This document shows positions 27,312 through 34,877 of a DNA stretch of 64,000 nucleotides, in pieces (within the stretch, counting starts at the first letter, position 1; each line of letters opens with the position of its first letter). The notes under the pieces were generated by a model that saw only the letters and a program-made list of their open reading frames with translations, searched no databases and was not told the DNA's origin. The stretch is from positions 310,001-374,000 of the forward strand of contig NZ_JRWG01000003.1 of assembly GCF_001573155.1 (NCBI RefSeq), in the 5' to 3' direction. Both the position numbers and the translations under genes were made by a program. Source of the DNA: Aequorivita aquimaris (GTDB lineage: Bacteria; Bacteroidota; Bacteroidia; Flavobacteriales; Flavobacteriaceae).

Positions 27312-27695
27312 TTATTTCTCCAATTGAAGTGTCAGCCCAGTTTTTAACCATCTTTTTATTCGGCTGCCGGGCTGGAAGTTTATGTAGAAGCGCTCTGCTT
27401 TGGGGACGGAAGTTGCCTGGGAGTTAGGGAGGGGTTTGGCGCTGAACCCAATTTTATACCTTCCCAGAGGGCCTATATCCACACTATTGCCCCGTTCCAA
27501 ATGCTGCTGGAGTTTGCTGGATAGTGCCGTTACCACGCCAATTACATCGGCTTCGGAAAAGGCGGTTTCCTTTGTTATCTCTGCTGCCATCTGGTCTAGG
27601 TCAACAATTCCTTTGGAAATATGCTGCATAATATATTGCGTTTCTGCGGAATTCTGAGGATTCTTCCTGCGAACAATGCGGTACCCGATAGCCAT
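27312..27695 (-). CDS. HU-like DNA-binding protein
   Basis: A 127-residue protein of the Bacteroidota HU-HIG-type group. It begins MAIGYRIVRRKNPQN, has a helical dimerisation part (HISKGIVDLDQMAAEITKET, VIGVVTALSSKLQQHLERG), then SVDIGPLGRYKIGFSAKPLPN where classical HU has its DNA-contacting arms, and a C-terminal KAERFYINFQPGSRIKRWLKTG. It is longer than HU (about 90) and probably a nucleoid-associated protein. The regulated targets are unknown. Confidence 0.9.
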   Translation of the reverse strand: MAIGYRIVRRKNPQNSAETQYIMQHISKGIVDLDQMAAEITKETAFSEADVIGVVTALSSKLQQHLERGNSVDIGPLGRYKIGFSAKPLPNSQATSVPKAERFYINFQPGSRIKRWLKTGLTLQLEK

Positions 27696-27844
27696 ATTGA
27701 TATTGCTTTGTAGTTATTGATTGAATAAATATAGCGCAATATTTTATAGAACCTTGGGCGGGAATGAAAACGTCCCTGGTTTTCTCCAAAAATTCCCCAT
27801 ACTTGCGTTACGTTCTTTTTTAGCGAAGGAAATGTTGAAATAAC

Positions 27845-27874
27845 AGAAACGCTCCCATTTCTAGGAGCGTTTCT
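27845..27874. terminator. Strong hairpin, possible terminator
   Basis: AGAAACGCTCC (27845-27855) and GGAGCGTTTCT (27864-27874) form an 11-bp perfect stem with an 8-nt loop, 48 nt beyond the small minus-strand gene at 27922. The following T run is weak, so the terminator role is uncertain. Confidence 0.55.
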
Positions 27875-27921
27875 TAATAGGAAAATTTACCGATACTTAA
27901 GTACGGCGACGATTGGGATGA

Positions 27922-28059
27922 TCAGAAAACATCAAAAACGAAGCCTAACAACCAATAAAGGATCAGGAAGACAACGATGGTGCCTATGCAGCCGCACTTG
28001 CCTCCGCCTATCTTCTTGGCACCCCAACCGGCGAGCAATATTCTTAGCAATTTTTTCAT
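27922..28059 (-). CDS. Small membrane protein, 45 residues, with a GGGKCGCIG motif
   Basis: The frame starts at the ATG complementary to 28057-28059 and ends in TGA. The product has a basic N-terminus (MKKLLRILLAGWGAKKIGGG), a KCGC motif at residues 21-24 and one C-terminal membrane helix (about 25-44, IGTIVVFLILYWLLGFVF). The composition (basic amphipathic start, glycine turn, hydrophobic helix) is not what random AT-rich DNA would give. It sits 39 nt downstream of the MscS gene. I believe similar small proteins exist in flavobacteria, but I cannot name the family. Confidence 0.6.
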   Translation of the reverse strand: MKKLLRILLAGWGAKKIGGGKCGCIGTIVVFLILYWLLGFVFDVF

Positions 28060-28098
28060 AGTAGATACATTTTATCAAATTATGTTTATAAAAGGAAA

Positions 28099-28989
28099 CT
28101 ATTCATCTTTATTGGGCGCCATTTGCAATTTATTTTTTCCAAAGTCCAAGGTACGGATAGGGAACGGAATGTTGATGCCAGCTTCGTCAAAATTCTTTTT
28201 GATTAGCTTAATTGCTTTATGTTTTGCTTCCAGTTTTGGCTTGGGCTTTGTACTGGATATCCAAAATCGGGTAACAAAATTGATTGAGCTATCGCCAAAT
28301 TCGGTAAAAAAGAATTCTACGCCCTCGTTTTCCTTTTGCTCAAAATTTTCAGTAATAATTTTGTTTACTAAGTCTTCAACTTTTTGAAGGTTACTTTCAT
28401 AGCCCACGCCACAGCTTACATCTATTCGCGATCGGTTTGATAAAGAATAATTGGTAAAGGGGTTTTCTATAAAAATTGAATTGGGTATAATTACATACTC
28501 ATTGTCCGTTTGCCGAAGCGTAATATTCCGAAGATTTATTTCATCTACATAACCACTCTTGTCTTGGGCCTCAATAAAATCTCCAATGCGCACTTTTGGC
28601 AAAAAGGAAAGCATCAATCCAGAAAAAGTATTGCTCAAAGTACCTTGTAGGGCCAAACCTATTGCAAGACCAACTACACCCGCCCCAGCTAAGACTGAGG
28701 TAAGTACTTTATCCAGTTGCATTACACCAAGGGCTATAAAGAAACCAATAATTAAAACGATTCCGTACATAATGCGCGAAAGCATCTGTTTTATGGATTC
28801 CTCCGTAATCTTACGGAATAGTACTCTATATGAAAACTTTCGCATGCCTTTGGCTATAAAGTAGAAAGCTACCATTACCAAAATGGCTAATGCAAAGTTG
28901 GGAAGTTTAAGGATTATGGCGTCAAGCCATCCATCAAGCTTGTCCCATAGATTAGAAATTGAATCATTTATTGAAAATTTTTGTGACAT
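28099..28989 (-). CDS. Mechanosensitive ion channel, MscS family
   Basis: A 296-residue small-conductance channel. Three N-terminal helices, then the pore and beta domain VLTSVLAGAGVVGLAIGLALQGTLSNTFSGLMLSF (about residues 94-128), which resembles E. coli MscS more closely than the other two channels here. The RQTDNEYVIIPNSIFIENPFTNYS block and a C-terminal alpha/beta cage follow. It begins 9 nt after the SLC13-type transporter gene, so the two are probably cotranscribed. Confidence 0.94.
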   Translation of the reverse strand: MSQKFSINDSISNLWDKLDGWLDAIILKLPNFALAILVMVAFYFIAKGMRKFSYRVLFRKITEESIKQMLSRIMYGIVLIIGFFIALGVMQLDKVLTSVLAGAGVVGLAIGLALQGTLSNTFSGLMLSFLPKVRIGDFIEAQDKSGYVDEINLRNITLRQTDNEYVIIPNSIFIENPFTNYSLSNRSRIDVSCGVGYESNLQKVEDLVNKIITENFEQKENEGVEFFFTEFGDSSINFVTRFWISSTKPKPKLEAKHKAIKLIKKNFDEAGINIPFPIRTLDFGKNKLQMAPNKDE

Positions 28990-28998
28990 AATATATAT

Positions 28999-30825
28999 TT
29001 AAAAAAGTGTTGAAAGCATAAATGTACCTAAAACCCATAAAATTAGGGAAAGTATGCCTCCAATTATAAAAAAATGTTTGAATTTATAAATACCCATTCC
29101 ATAAATAAGGGTATTGGTTTGGTAGCCCATAGGGGTAAAAAAACTGAAATTGGCGCCAAATAAAACTGCAAGAATAAATGGTTTCATGGTTAGATCGAGA
29201 CCTACCGCCACGGCTATTGCTATTGGTGTCATAATAATTGCAGTTGCATTGTTGCTTACCACACTACTCATTAGCATTGTTATTAAAAATATAAGGCCAA
29301 TAATTACAATATTGGACTGGCCGCTAAGAATATCCAATAAATGGTCAGAAATCCATTTATCTGCCCCCGTGTTGTTCATGGCAATGCCCAAAGGTATCAT
29401 TCCGGCCAATAAAAAAATTACTTGCCAGTTAACTCGGTGGTACACGTCGTTAAGGTCAAGACACCTGGTTAATAGTAATAGACTTACACCTGTAATCGCA
29501 CTTACTAAAATTGATAAAATACCACTTGCTGCCAAACCCACAACAAGAACCAAAATGGCGAAAGAGAGCATTCGCTTTTTGTTATTTACAGATGGTTTGG
29601 TTTTATGTTCTCTAAGAATCGCCACATTCTCCATTTCATAGAGCTGGTTTATTTCGTTTTTTGGAATTTCCACCAACAATCTATCCCCAGGTTTTAAAGT
29701 TATTTGTTCAATATCCTTTCTCACCAAACGCTCCTTGGTATTACGTATATTTCTACGTTTTTTAATAGCAATAGGCAACGCACTTTGAAAAGTCTGTTTT
29801 CTGAGCTGTTTTAATGTTTTTCCAATCAAAATAGAACCCGGCAAGATTAACAGTTCCACAAATCCAAGGTCGTCTTGTTTTTTTATGCTTTCGGCTTCAT
29901 CCTCATTTTTTAACGTCTCTCTCTTTTTGGTCCTTTCCTGTGTTTTGTGAACACTTAAGCCTTCTGCTTCGTTTAGTTTGGCCAAATTTTCCAAGTCGCA
30001 CATAAGCAAAAGCTTATCATTTGCTTTTAAAGTAATGTAGCGCCCGGGAGCATTGGTTATCTGTTTGCGCCGGGTAAGTTTGAGAATAGAAATTTCAGGA
30101 TTGGCAAACAGAAAAGTATCCTCGATTTTTTTATCTATTAAATTTGAATTTTTGTTGATTACAACCGTGGTCACATAATTTTCCAGATCATAAATATCGC
30201 GTAAATTCTCTTTTGAATCTTTCGGTAGCCATCGTGACGCTATGGTAACTACAATTATCCCGACGAGCAGAAATATTAATCCAAAGAATGAAAATTCAAA
30301 AAAGCTAAATCTTTCCGCTCCCAAATCGCGTGCAACGGAATTTACTATAAGGTTGGTTGAAGTTCCCATTAACGTACAGCTACCTCCTAAAATACCTGCA
30401 AAGGAAATAGGAAGGAGTAATTTTGATTGCGGTACGTTAAACCGCTTGGCCAATTCTGAAATAATTTTAATGAAAACAATAACTACCGCCGTAGTGTTTA
30501 TAAAGGCTGAAATTCCACCCGTAATAAACATAAAAACGGGCAACAAAAGAAAGAGTGGAAGCACGTGAAGGTTTTTTAGAAAACGTGCCAGTGAAGCTAT
30601 AACGCCATTGTCTTCCAGCGCTAGAGCAATAATCATCAAGGAAAGAACAGTAATAGTAGCAGTATTCGAAAAACCAGAAATAGCTTCTTCTGGTTTTACC
30701 AAACCTGTTAGCGCAAGGGAAGCAATAACAAACATTGCAATCTTGTCTACTGAAAAAACTTCAAAAGCAAAGAGAATAATGGTAACTAACAGAATAGAAA
30801 AAACGAGTATTATTTCTGTGGTCAT
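28999..30825 (-). CDS. SLC13 family permease with two TrkA-C (RCK_C) domains
   Basis: A 608-residue transporter of the DASS/citrate-type group, probably for an inorganic anion or a dicarboxylate with Na+ or H+. Two halves of about five to six membrane helices flank a cytoplasmic insert (about residues 205-400) with two TrkA-C-like domains, one around SILKLTRRKQITNAPGRYITLKANDKLLLMC and one around KTLKQLRKQTFQSALPIAIKKRRN. Signature segments are GGSCTLMGTSTNLIVN in the first half and SSVVSNNATAIIMTPIA in the second. The insert suggests control by a bound ligand. Substrate not readable. Confidence 0.9.
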   Translation of the reverse strand: MTTEIILVFSILLVTIILFAFEVFSVDKIAMFVIASLALTGLVKPEEAISGFSNTATITVLSLMIIALALEDNGVIASLARFLKNLHVLPLFLLLPVFMFITGGISAFINTTAVVIVFIKIISELAKRFNVPQSKLLLPISFAGILGGSCTLMGTSTNLIVNSVARDLGAERFSFFEFSFFGLIFLLVGIIVVTIASRWLPKDSKENLRDIYDLENYVTTVVINKNSNLIDKKIEDTFLFANPEISILKLTRRKQITNAPGRYITLKANDKLLLMCDLENLAKLNEAEGLSVHKTQERTKKRETLKNEDEAESIKKQDDLGFVELLILPGSILIGKTLKQLRKQTFQSALPIAIKKRRNIRNTKERLVRKDIEQITLKPGDRLLVEIPKNEINQLYEMENVAILREHKTKPSVNNKKRMLSFAILVLVVGLAASGILSILVSAITGVSLLLLTRCLDLNDVYHRVNWQVIFLLAGMIPLGIAMNNTGADKWISDHLLDILSGQSNIVIIGLIFLITMLMSSVVSNNATAIIMTPIAIAVAVGLDLTMKPFILAVLFGANFSFFTPMGYQTNTLIYGMGIYKFKHFFIIGGILSLILWVLGTFMLSTLF

Positions 30826-30926
30826 TGGTTTTGATGGTTAGTCTTATAAAGATAACCGCAGAAATAAAACTCGTTCCTAAGAATTTCATAAAATATTGGC
30901 AGTACCAATATTTTTAACATTTATGT

Positions 30927-31793
30927 TTAGCCTAAATACTTTTTCAAGATATGGCTCTTTGAAGTCTGTCGTAATCTTCTTATTGCTTTTTCACGTATTT
31001 GGCGTACGCGCTCACGGCTTAAATCGAAAGTGTCGCCAATTTCCTGTAAGGTCATTGGTGGCTGGCCGCAAAGTCCAAAATTAAGTTTTACCACATCAGC
31101 CTCCCGGGGCGCTAAAGTATCGAGTGCACGGTTAATCTCTATGCGAAGCGATTCATGCAACAAATTTTTGTCTGGGTTCGGGCTTTCGCCAGAGCTGAGC
31201 ACATCGTAAAGGTTGTTATCATTCTCACCTTCCTGAAAAGGTGCGTCCATGGACAAACTTCTCGTTGAGTTTTTAAGTGAGCTTTTCACTTTAGACTCAG
31301 TGAAATCAAGCTCTTTAGCTATTTCGGCTGCAGTGGGAATACGCTGAAATTTTTGTTCAAGGTGAATGGAGGCCTTCTTTATTTTATTGATATCGCCAAT
31401 TTTATTTAACGGTAAACGAACAACACGTGATTGTTCTGCAATAGCTTGCAAAATAGCCTGGCGAATCCACCACACGGCATAGGAAATAAATTTAAAACCA
31501 CGGGTTTCATCAAACCGCTTTGCTGCTTTTACTAAGCCAACATTCCCTTCATTTATAAGATCGGGAAGGCTCAATCCCTGATTTTGATATTGTTTCGCCA
31601 CGGAAATCACAAATCTTAAATTTGCTCTGCTCAATTTGTTTAAAGCAGCTTGATCTCCTTCACGAATGCGCTGTGCCAACTCTACTTCCTCTTCAGCTGT
31701 TATTAAATCTATTTTACTAACGTCTTGTAAATAACTGTTTAAAGATTTAGTTTCTCGGTTGGTTACCTGCTTCGTGATTTTAAGTTGTCTCAT
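30927..31793 (-). CDS. RpoD-type sigma-70 factor
   Basis: A 288-residue sigma factor without region 1.1, as usual for Bacteroidota primary sigmas. Region 2 holds [36 protein letters not shown] (about residues 81-116), region 3 the [13 protein letters not shown] block, and region 4.2 [28 protein letters not shown] (about 249-276). It starts [15 protein letters not shown] like flavobacterial RpoD. Several normally strict positions differ from the RpoD I recall (QEGENDNN for [15 protein letters not shown] for EQHPMTLE). It may therefore be a paralogue rather than the main housekeeping factor. Confidence 0.9.
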   Translation of the reverse strand: MRQLKITKQVTNRETKSLNSYLQDVSKIDLITAEEEVELAQRIREGDQAALNKLSRANLRFVISVAKQYQNQGLSLPDLINEGNVGLVKAAKRFDETRGFKFISYAVWWIRQAILQAIAEQSRVVRLPLNKIGDINKIKKASIHLEQKFQRIPTAAEIAKELDFTESKVKSSLKNSTRSLSMDAPFQEGENDNNLYDVLSSGESPNPDKNLLHESLRIEINRALDTLAPREADVVKLNFGLCGQPPMTLQEIGDTFDLSRERVRQIREKAIRRLRQTSKSHILKKYLG

Positions 31794-31918
31794 ATATTCT
31801 CTCTGTTTTTAATAATAACACGGCATAGTAAGACATTTTAGGGTAATTTCCAAATAGTTAACAGAAGTTGTTAAAATTTCTCTATGAATTTTTTTATTTA
31901 TTTTAAAAGAAAATTTCT

Positions 31919-32125
31919 ATGACACTTAAAAAAACTCTTTTAGCAGGCCTATTTTTTTTGGGTACTATTTTGTATGCCCAAAAACCCACAGAAGTTCCAA
32001 AACCAAGTGAAGAACCAATAGACTTATCAAATCCGGCAGATGTAATTATATATATAGTACTTCCGCTCTGTGCCATTGTGTTATTCTTTATTTGGAGAGG
32101 AAAACTAAAAAACCAGAAAAAATAA
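31919..32125 (+). CDS. Small exported/membrane protein, 68 residues
   Basis: It has a signal-peptide-like start (MTLKKTLLAGLFFLGTILYAQ), a Pro/Glu-rich periplasmic linker (KPTEVPKPSEEPIDLSNPAD) and a second hydrophobic helix (about 43-59, IIYIVLPLCAIVLFFIW) with a basic tail. It lies divergently from the sigma factor gene, 83 nt ahead of another exported protein. No known domain. Confidence 0.78.
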   Translation: MTLKKTLLAGLFFLGTILYAQKPTEVPKPSEEPIDLSNPADVIIYIVLPLCAIVLFFIWRGKLKNQKK

Positions 32126-32162
32126 ATTTTAAACTTTGACCTAATTATGCATAGGGGAATAC

Positions 32163-32170
32163 TATTTTTG
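32163..32170 (+). promoter_or_regulatory. Predicted -7 element upstream of the gene at 32208
   Basis: TATTTTTG matches TAnnTTTG, 37 nt before the start codon. A TTTG at 32135-32138 is farther upstream than usual. Confidence 0.4.
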
Positions 32171-32207
32171 GTGCAATTGTTGTTTACAACATTCAAAGCT
32201 TAGTGTT

Positions 32208-32861
32208 ATGGTAAAAAAAATCTTTTTTTTCACATCTATCTTAATGAGTTGGGCCTCTTTTGCCCAAATAGATCTTCCTGGTAGTTCGGCACGTTTTGAT
32301 GCTACTGATACAAATTTAAACAGTCCTACAGGCTTTGAAATTCCATCAGTTAAGGCGCCTTCACTTTCCAATACAAAAAGTCCGAATAGCCCTGATAATT
32401 CTGATATAGGGAAAGAAAAAGAAAAGCAGATAGATATGCAAAACGGCGATGGTTTGATTGAGTATTCCGGGACTAACAAAGCTCCAAAATACTTCACCAA
32501 AGATAAAGAGGAAAAGCCCGAGTACGGAAAAGACCAATATTTGGGCGATTTTAAAACCACTGCCAAAAAAGCTACCTTTATGTATCGTGACCACGAGTTT
32601 GTGGATGGCGATATGATACGTATTTATGTGAACGGCGAAATAGCCATACCACAGGCCAGACTGGAAGGTAGTTTTCGTGGTTTTGACTTACCCTTGCAGG
32701 ATGGATTTAATAAAATAGATTTTGAGGCGCTCAACCAAGGTTCTTCCGGGCCCAATACCGCACAGTTAAATATCTACGATGAAATCGGCAATCTGCTCGC
32801 ATCTTACGAGTGGAACCTTTTGACCGGCAATAAGGCTACGGCCATTGTGGTAAAACAATAA
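32208..32861 (+). CDS. Exported protein of unknown function
   Basis: A 217-residue protein with a cleavable signal peptide (residues 1-19, WASFAQ). A disordered, Ser/Asn/Pro-rich stretch (about 20-85) is followed by a compact beta-rich domain (about 110-217) with VDGDMIRIYVNGE, LPLQDGFNKIDFEAL and NTAQLNIYDEIGN, which looks like an immunoglobulin- or jelly-roll-like fold. It has no lipobox and no T9SS sorting domain. I do not recognise the family. Confidence 0.82.
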   Translation: MVKKIFFFTSILMSWASFAQIDLPGSSARFDATDTNLNSPTGFEIPSVKAPSLSNTKSPNSPDNSDIGKEKEKQIDMQNGDGLIEYSGTNKAPKYFTKDKEEKPEYGKDQYLGDFKTTAKKATFMYRDHEFVDGDMIRIYVNGEIAIPQARLEGSFRGFDLPLQDGFNKIDFEALNQGSSGPNTAQLNIYDEIGNLLASYEWNLLTGNKATAIVVKQ

Positions 32862-33000
32862 TGTTTTTTGGGAATTCAGAGTTAAAACTTATGTTTTAGC
32901 TGCAAGTTAACATCCTGACACATTTTATATTTATAATTATTTTATTAAAGATTTAGAATTTCACACAAAGTGCTTTAACTTTATAGTAAATATTTAATTT

Positions 33001-33456
33001 ATGAAAAAAGTACTTATAACCTTGGATTATAATCCCAATTCCGAAAAAGTTGTAAATAAGGGAAAAGAGCTTGCGCAATTAATGGATGCTGAAATCTGCT
33101 TGTTGCACGTGCTTGCCGATGTACGCTATTACGGAATGCAATACGAACCCTTTATGGGCTATGAGGGCTATGCTTTTCCAGTAGATTTCAGGATACAGGA
33201 AGAATTTGTAAAAGTGGCGCAGGATTATCTTGACAAAACCGCAACGCATTTAGGGAAGAAAGATATTACCACACATTTAGCAGAAGGTGATACCGCAAAA
33301 AGTATTTTGGAATATGCCGAAGAGTGGAAGGCAGATGTAATTGTAATGGGAACCCATAGCCACGGAACATTGGAAAAAATATTTCTGGGTACCGTAGCTT
33401 CCAGCGTGTTGGAAAAAACAAAAATCCCGGTGTATATGGTGCCAACCGGGAAGTAA
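33001..33456 (+). CDS. Universal stress protein (UspA family)
   Basis: A 151-residue single-domain Usp. It starts MKKVLITLDYNPNSEKVVNKG and ends with the nucleotide-binding loop VMGTHSHGTLEKIFLGTVASSVLEKTKIPVYMVP (about residues 115-148), matching G-x2-G-x9-G(S/T) closely enough to suggest ATP binding. It is likely induced under growth arrest or stress. It is convergent with the next gene at 5 nt distance. Confidence 0.93.
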   Translation: MKKVLITLDYNPNSEKVVNKGKELAQLMDAEICLLHVLADVRYYGMQYEPFMGYEGYAFPVDFRIQEEFVKVAQDYLDKTATHLGKKDITTHLAEGDTAKSILEYAEEWKADVIVMGTHSHGTLEKIFLGTVASSVLEKTKIPVYMVPTGK

Positions 33457-33461
33457 AAAAA

Positions 33462-33761
33462 TTATAGAGGTTTGTCCTGTTCCAAATTTTCATTGTCTTC
33501 GCTGCCTTGACTGAACAGCTTGTTCTCTTCATCGCGAAGGCCATTGCCTTTATTTTTCTTAGCTTGCTCACGGCCTGGCACGTCTAAATCTTTTCCTGCA
33601 AAATCTACTTTTTCCTTTCGGTCTTTTAGCTGCTGGTCATCGCCACCATCGCCGTGGATGTTCTTTTGCGAAAGTATATCCCTATCGTGTTCAGTTACAT
33701 TTGGATTGTAGGGAAGTTTTTCATCTTTATTTTTGATTGTCTCTTTTTTGGTAATTTTCAT
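33462..33761 (-). CDS. Small hydrophilic protein, 99 residues
   Basis: A very charged protein, almost without hydrophobic residues (KITKKETIKNKDEK, KDRKEKVDFAGKDLDVPG, REQAKKNKGNGLRDEENK), predicted to be intrinsically disordered. It is next to a universal stress protein gene. The composition recalls desiccation- or stress-type hydrophilins, but no family motif is seen, so this is only a comparison. Confidence 0.65.
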   Translation of the reverse strand: MKITKKETIKNKDEKLPYNPNVTEHDRDILSQKNIHGDGGDDQQLKDRKEKVDFAGKDLDVPGREQAKKNKGNGLRDEENKLFSQGSEDNENLEQDKPL

Positions 33762-33899
33762 GGTTTTTCTTTTAAAGATATTTTAAATGAAGAAAACCCG
33801 CCATCCATTTAACACATATTAAATAAAATATAACAGCTATTTAAGTTTTACCGCATAAGTTTGATACCTTCGCAAAATAACCTTTCAACTTAAAAAATA

Positions 33900-34181
33900 A
33901 TGGCGCTTTCAAATAACGATATCATGAAAAAACTGCGCGTAGCCCACAAACTGCGTGATGAGGATATAGTAAAAATATGTTCGTTGGTAGATTTTGCCGT
34001 TACAAAAAGTGAATTGGGTGCCATTTTCAGAAATGAGAAGCATCCAAAATATATGGAGTGTGGCGATCAATTTCTTCGGAATTTTTTGAATGGGCTGGTT
34101 ATTCATTTAAGAGGCCCCATGCCCGAAAAGAAAAAGCCTGTACCAAAATCCAATGTAAATAGCGGGAAAGAAAAAAGCTGA
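33900..34181 (+). CDS. DUF1456 (YehS-like) family protein
   Basis: A 93-residue protein with one DUF1456 helical unit: NNDIMKKLRVAHKLRDEDIVKICSLVDFAVTKSELGAIFRNEKHPKYMECGDQFLRNFLNGLVIHLRG (residues 5-72). A Lys/Pro-rich tail follows. E. coli YehS has two such units, and this one has a single copy. Its stop codon lies inside the hairpin at 34174-34205. Confidence 0.9.
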   Translation: MALSNNDIMKKLRVAHKLRDEDIVKICSLVDFAVTKSELGAIFRNEKHPKYMECGDQFLRNFLNGLVIHLRGPMPEKKKPVPKSNVNSGKEKS

Positions 34182-34205
34182 ATTAAATTTCTTCAATCCA
34201 GCTTT
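34174..34205 (-). terminator. Intrinsic terminator, best oriented for the minus-strand microprotein operon
   Basis: AAAGCTGAATT (34174-34184) pairs with AATCCAGCTTT (34195-34205) with one mismatch. On the minus strand the stem is followed by TTTTTTC, a good terminator tail; on the plus strand the tail is weaker. It ends 24 nt beyond the last microprotein frame. Confidence 0.75.
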
Positions 34206-34229
34206 AGTCAGTTTTCGATTTTATATGTC

Positions 34230-34364
34230 TCAATAAATGTATCTGCATGTTTTTCTGATTGTGGGATCCTCAAACAGATGCTTGTTGGCGTTTAAATAGT
34301 TCAACGTATGCTGTTTTTGCGATCCGCATTTAATTCTCTTTTGAATGTTTCGTAGGGTTTTCAT
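34230..34364 (-). CDS. Candidate microprotein, 44 residues, MKTL start (third of a cluster)
   Basis: The frame begins ATG AAA ACC CTA and ends TGA. It starts MKTLRNIQKRIKCGSQ, continues through a NYLNANKHLFEDP middle and ends TIRKTCRYIY. It is strongly basic (about +8), with cysteines at residues 13 and 40. The first four residues, M-K-T-L, echo the M-R-T-L of the two upstream microproteins, with different codons for T and L. It lies 32 nt after the second microprotein frame and 24 nt before a terminator. Function unknown. Coding status is inferred from context more than from conservation. Confidence 0.5.
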   Translation of the reverse strand: MKTLRNIQKRIKCGSQKQHTLNYLNANKHLFEDPTIRKTCRYIY

Positions 34365-34396
34365 AGTTAATTGTCTTATTGGTTTTTTGAAATGCG

Positions 34397-34483
34397 TTAC
34401 TTAAAACGTCTTTTCGAATTCCAAAGATGTGATTTGGAATTTATGGGTCTGTGTTGTTTTTCGTTACTGTCCAATGTTCTCAT
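34397..34483 (-). CDS. Candidate microprotein, 28 residues, MRTLDSN...WNSKRRF type (second of a cluster)
   Basis: It reads MRTLDSN, a variable middle (EKQHRPINSKSHL) and WNSKRRFK, then TAA. The paralogue at 34512-34598 has the same length and the same two end blocks. Across the 14 shared codons all six codon differences are synonymous (for example ACA/ACT, TTG/TTA, AGT/AGC, CGT/AGA), as expected for purifying selection on the peptide. Net charge is about +6. No signal peptide or membrane helix. It is 28 nt downstream of the first copy. No known family recognised. Confidence 0.65.
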   Translation of the reverse strand: MRTLDSNEKQHRPINSKSHLWNSKRRFK

Positions 34484-34511
34484 GATTTTAAAATTTTAAT
34501 TGTTTAAATTT

Positions 34512-34598
34512 TTAGTGAAATCTTCTTTTTGAATTCCAGGAATAGGCTTTTGAAGTTTTCATTTTTGCTGTTAACTGATTGCTGTCTAAAGTTCTCAT
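34512..34598 (-). CDS. Candidate microprotein, 28 residues, MRTLDSN...WNSKRRF type (first of a cluster)
   Basis: It reads MRTLDSN, a variable middle (QLTAKMKTSKAYS) and WNSKRRFH, then TAA. It is a paralogue of the frame at 34397-34483, with identical length and identical ends but different synonymous codons. Net charge about +6. It is the first frame of a minus-strand run that ends at a terminator at 34174-34205. A weak -7-like TTACTTTG lies on the minus strand at 34669-34676, about 70 nt upstream. Function unknown. Confidence 0.65.
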   Translation of the reverse strand: MRTLDSNQLTAKMKTSKAYSWNSKRRFH

Positions 34599-34773
34599 AA
34601 TAAATAGTTTTATTGGGTTATATCTAAAAGACGCAAGTATCGAAGTATTGTTACAGTACTATGTTATACAAAGTAATGATTTAACGAAATATTAACTTTT
34701 AACGTTGTTTTTTATAGTGAATTGAATTCTAAATGTTTAACATTCCATTAACCGCCAAACAATTGACAAATGC

Positions 34774-34804
34774 TTGCGGGGTAGGGGCTTTAGCTATATA
34801 TTTG
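34774..34804 (+). promoter_or_regulatory. Predicted promoter of the VTT-domain gene
   Basis: TTG (34774-34776) and TATATTTG (34797-34804) are spaced 20 nt, consistent with a Bacteroidota -33/-7 pair. The leader to the start at 34878 would be about 65 nt. Confidence 0.55.
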
Positions 34805-34877
34805 CACCTTAGGAAACTGCAATTGTTTATATTGAAGTTTATTTTATTAAAACACCAAAGAATTATCCCAAATTAAA

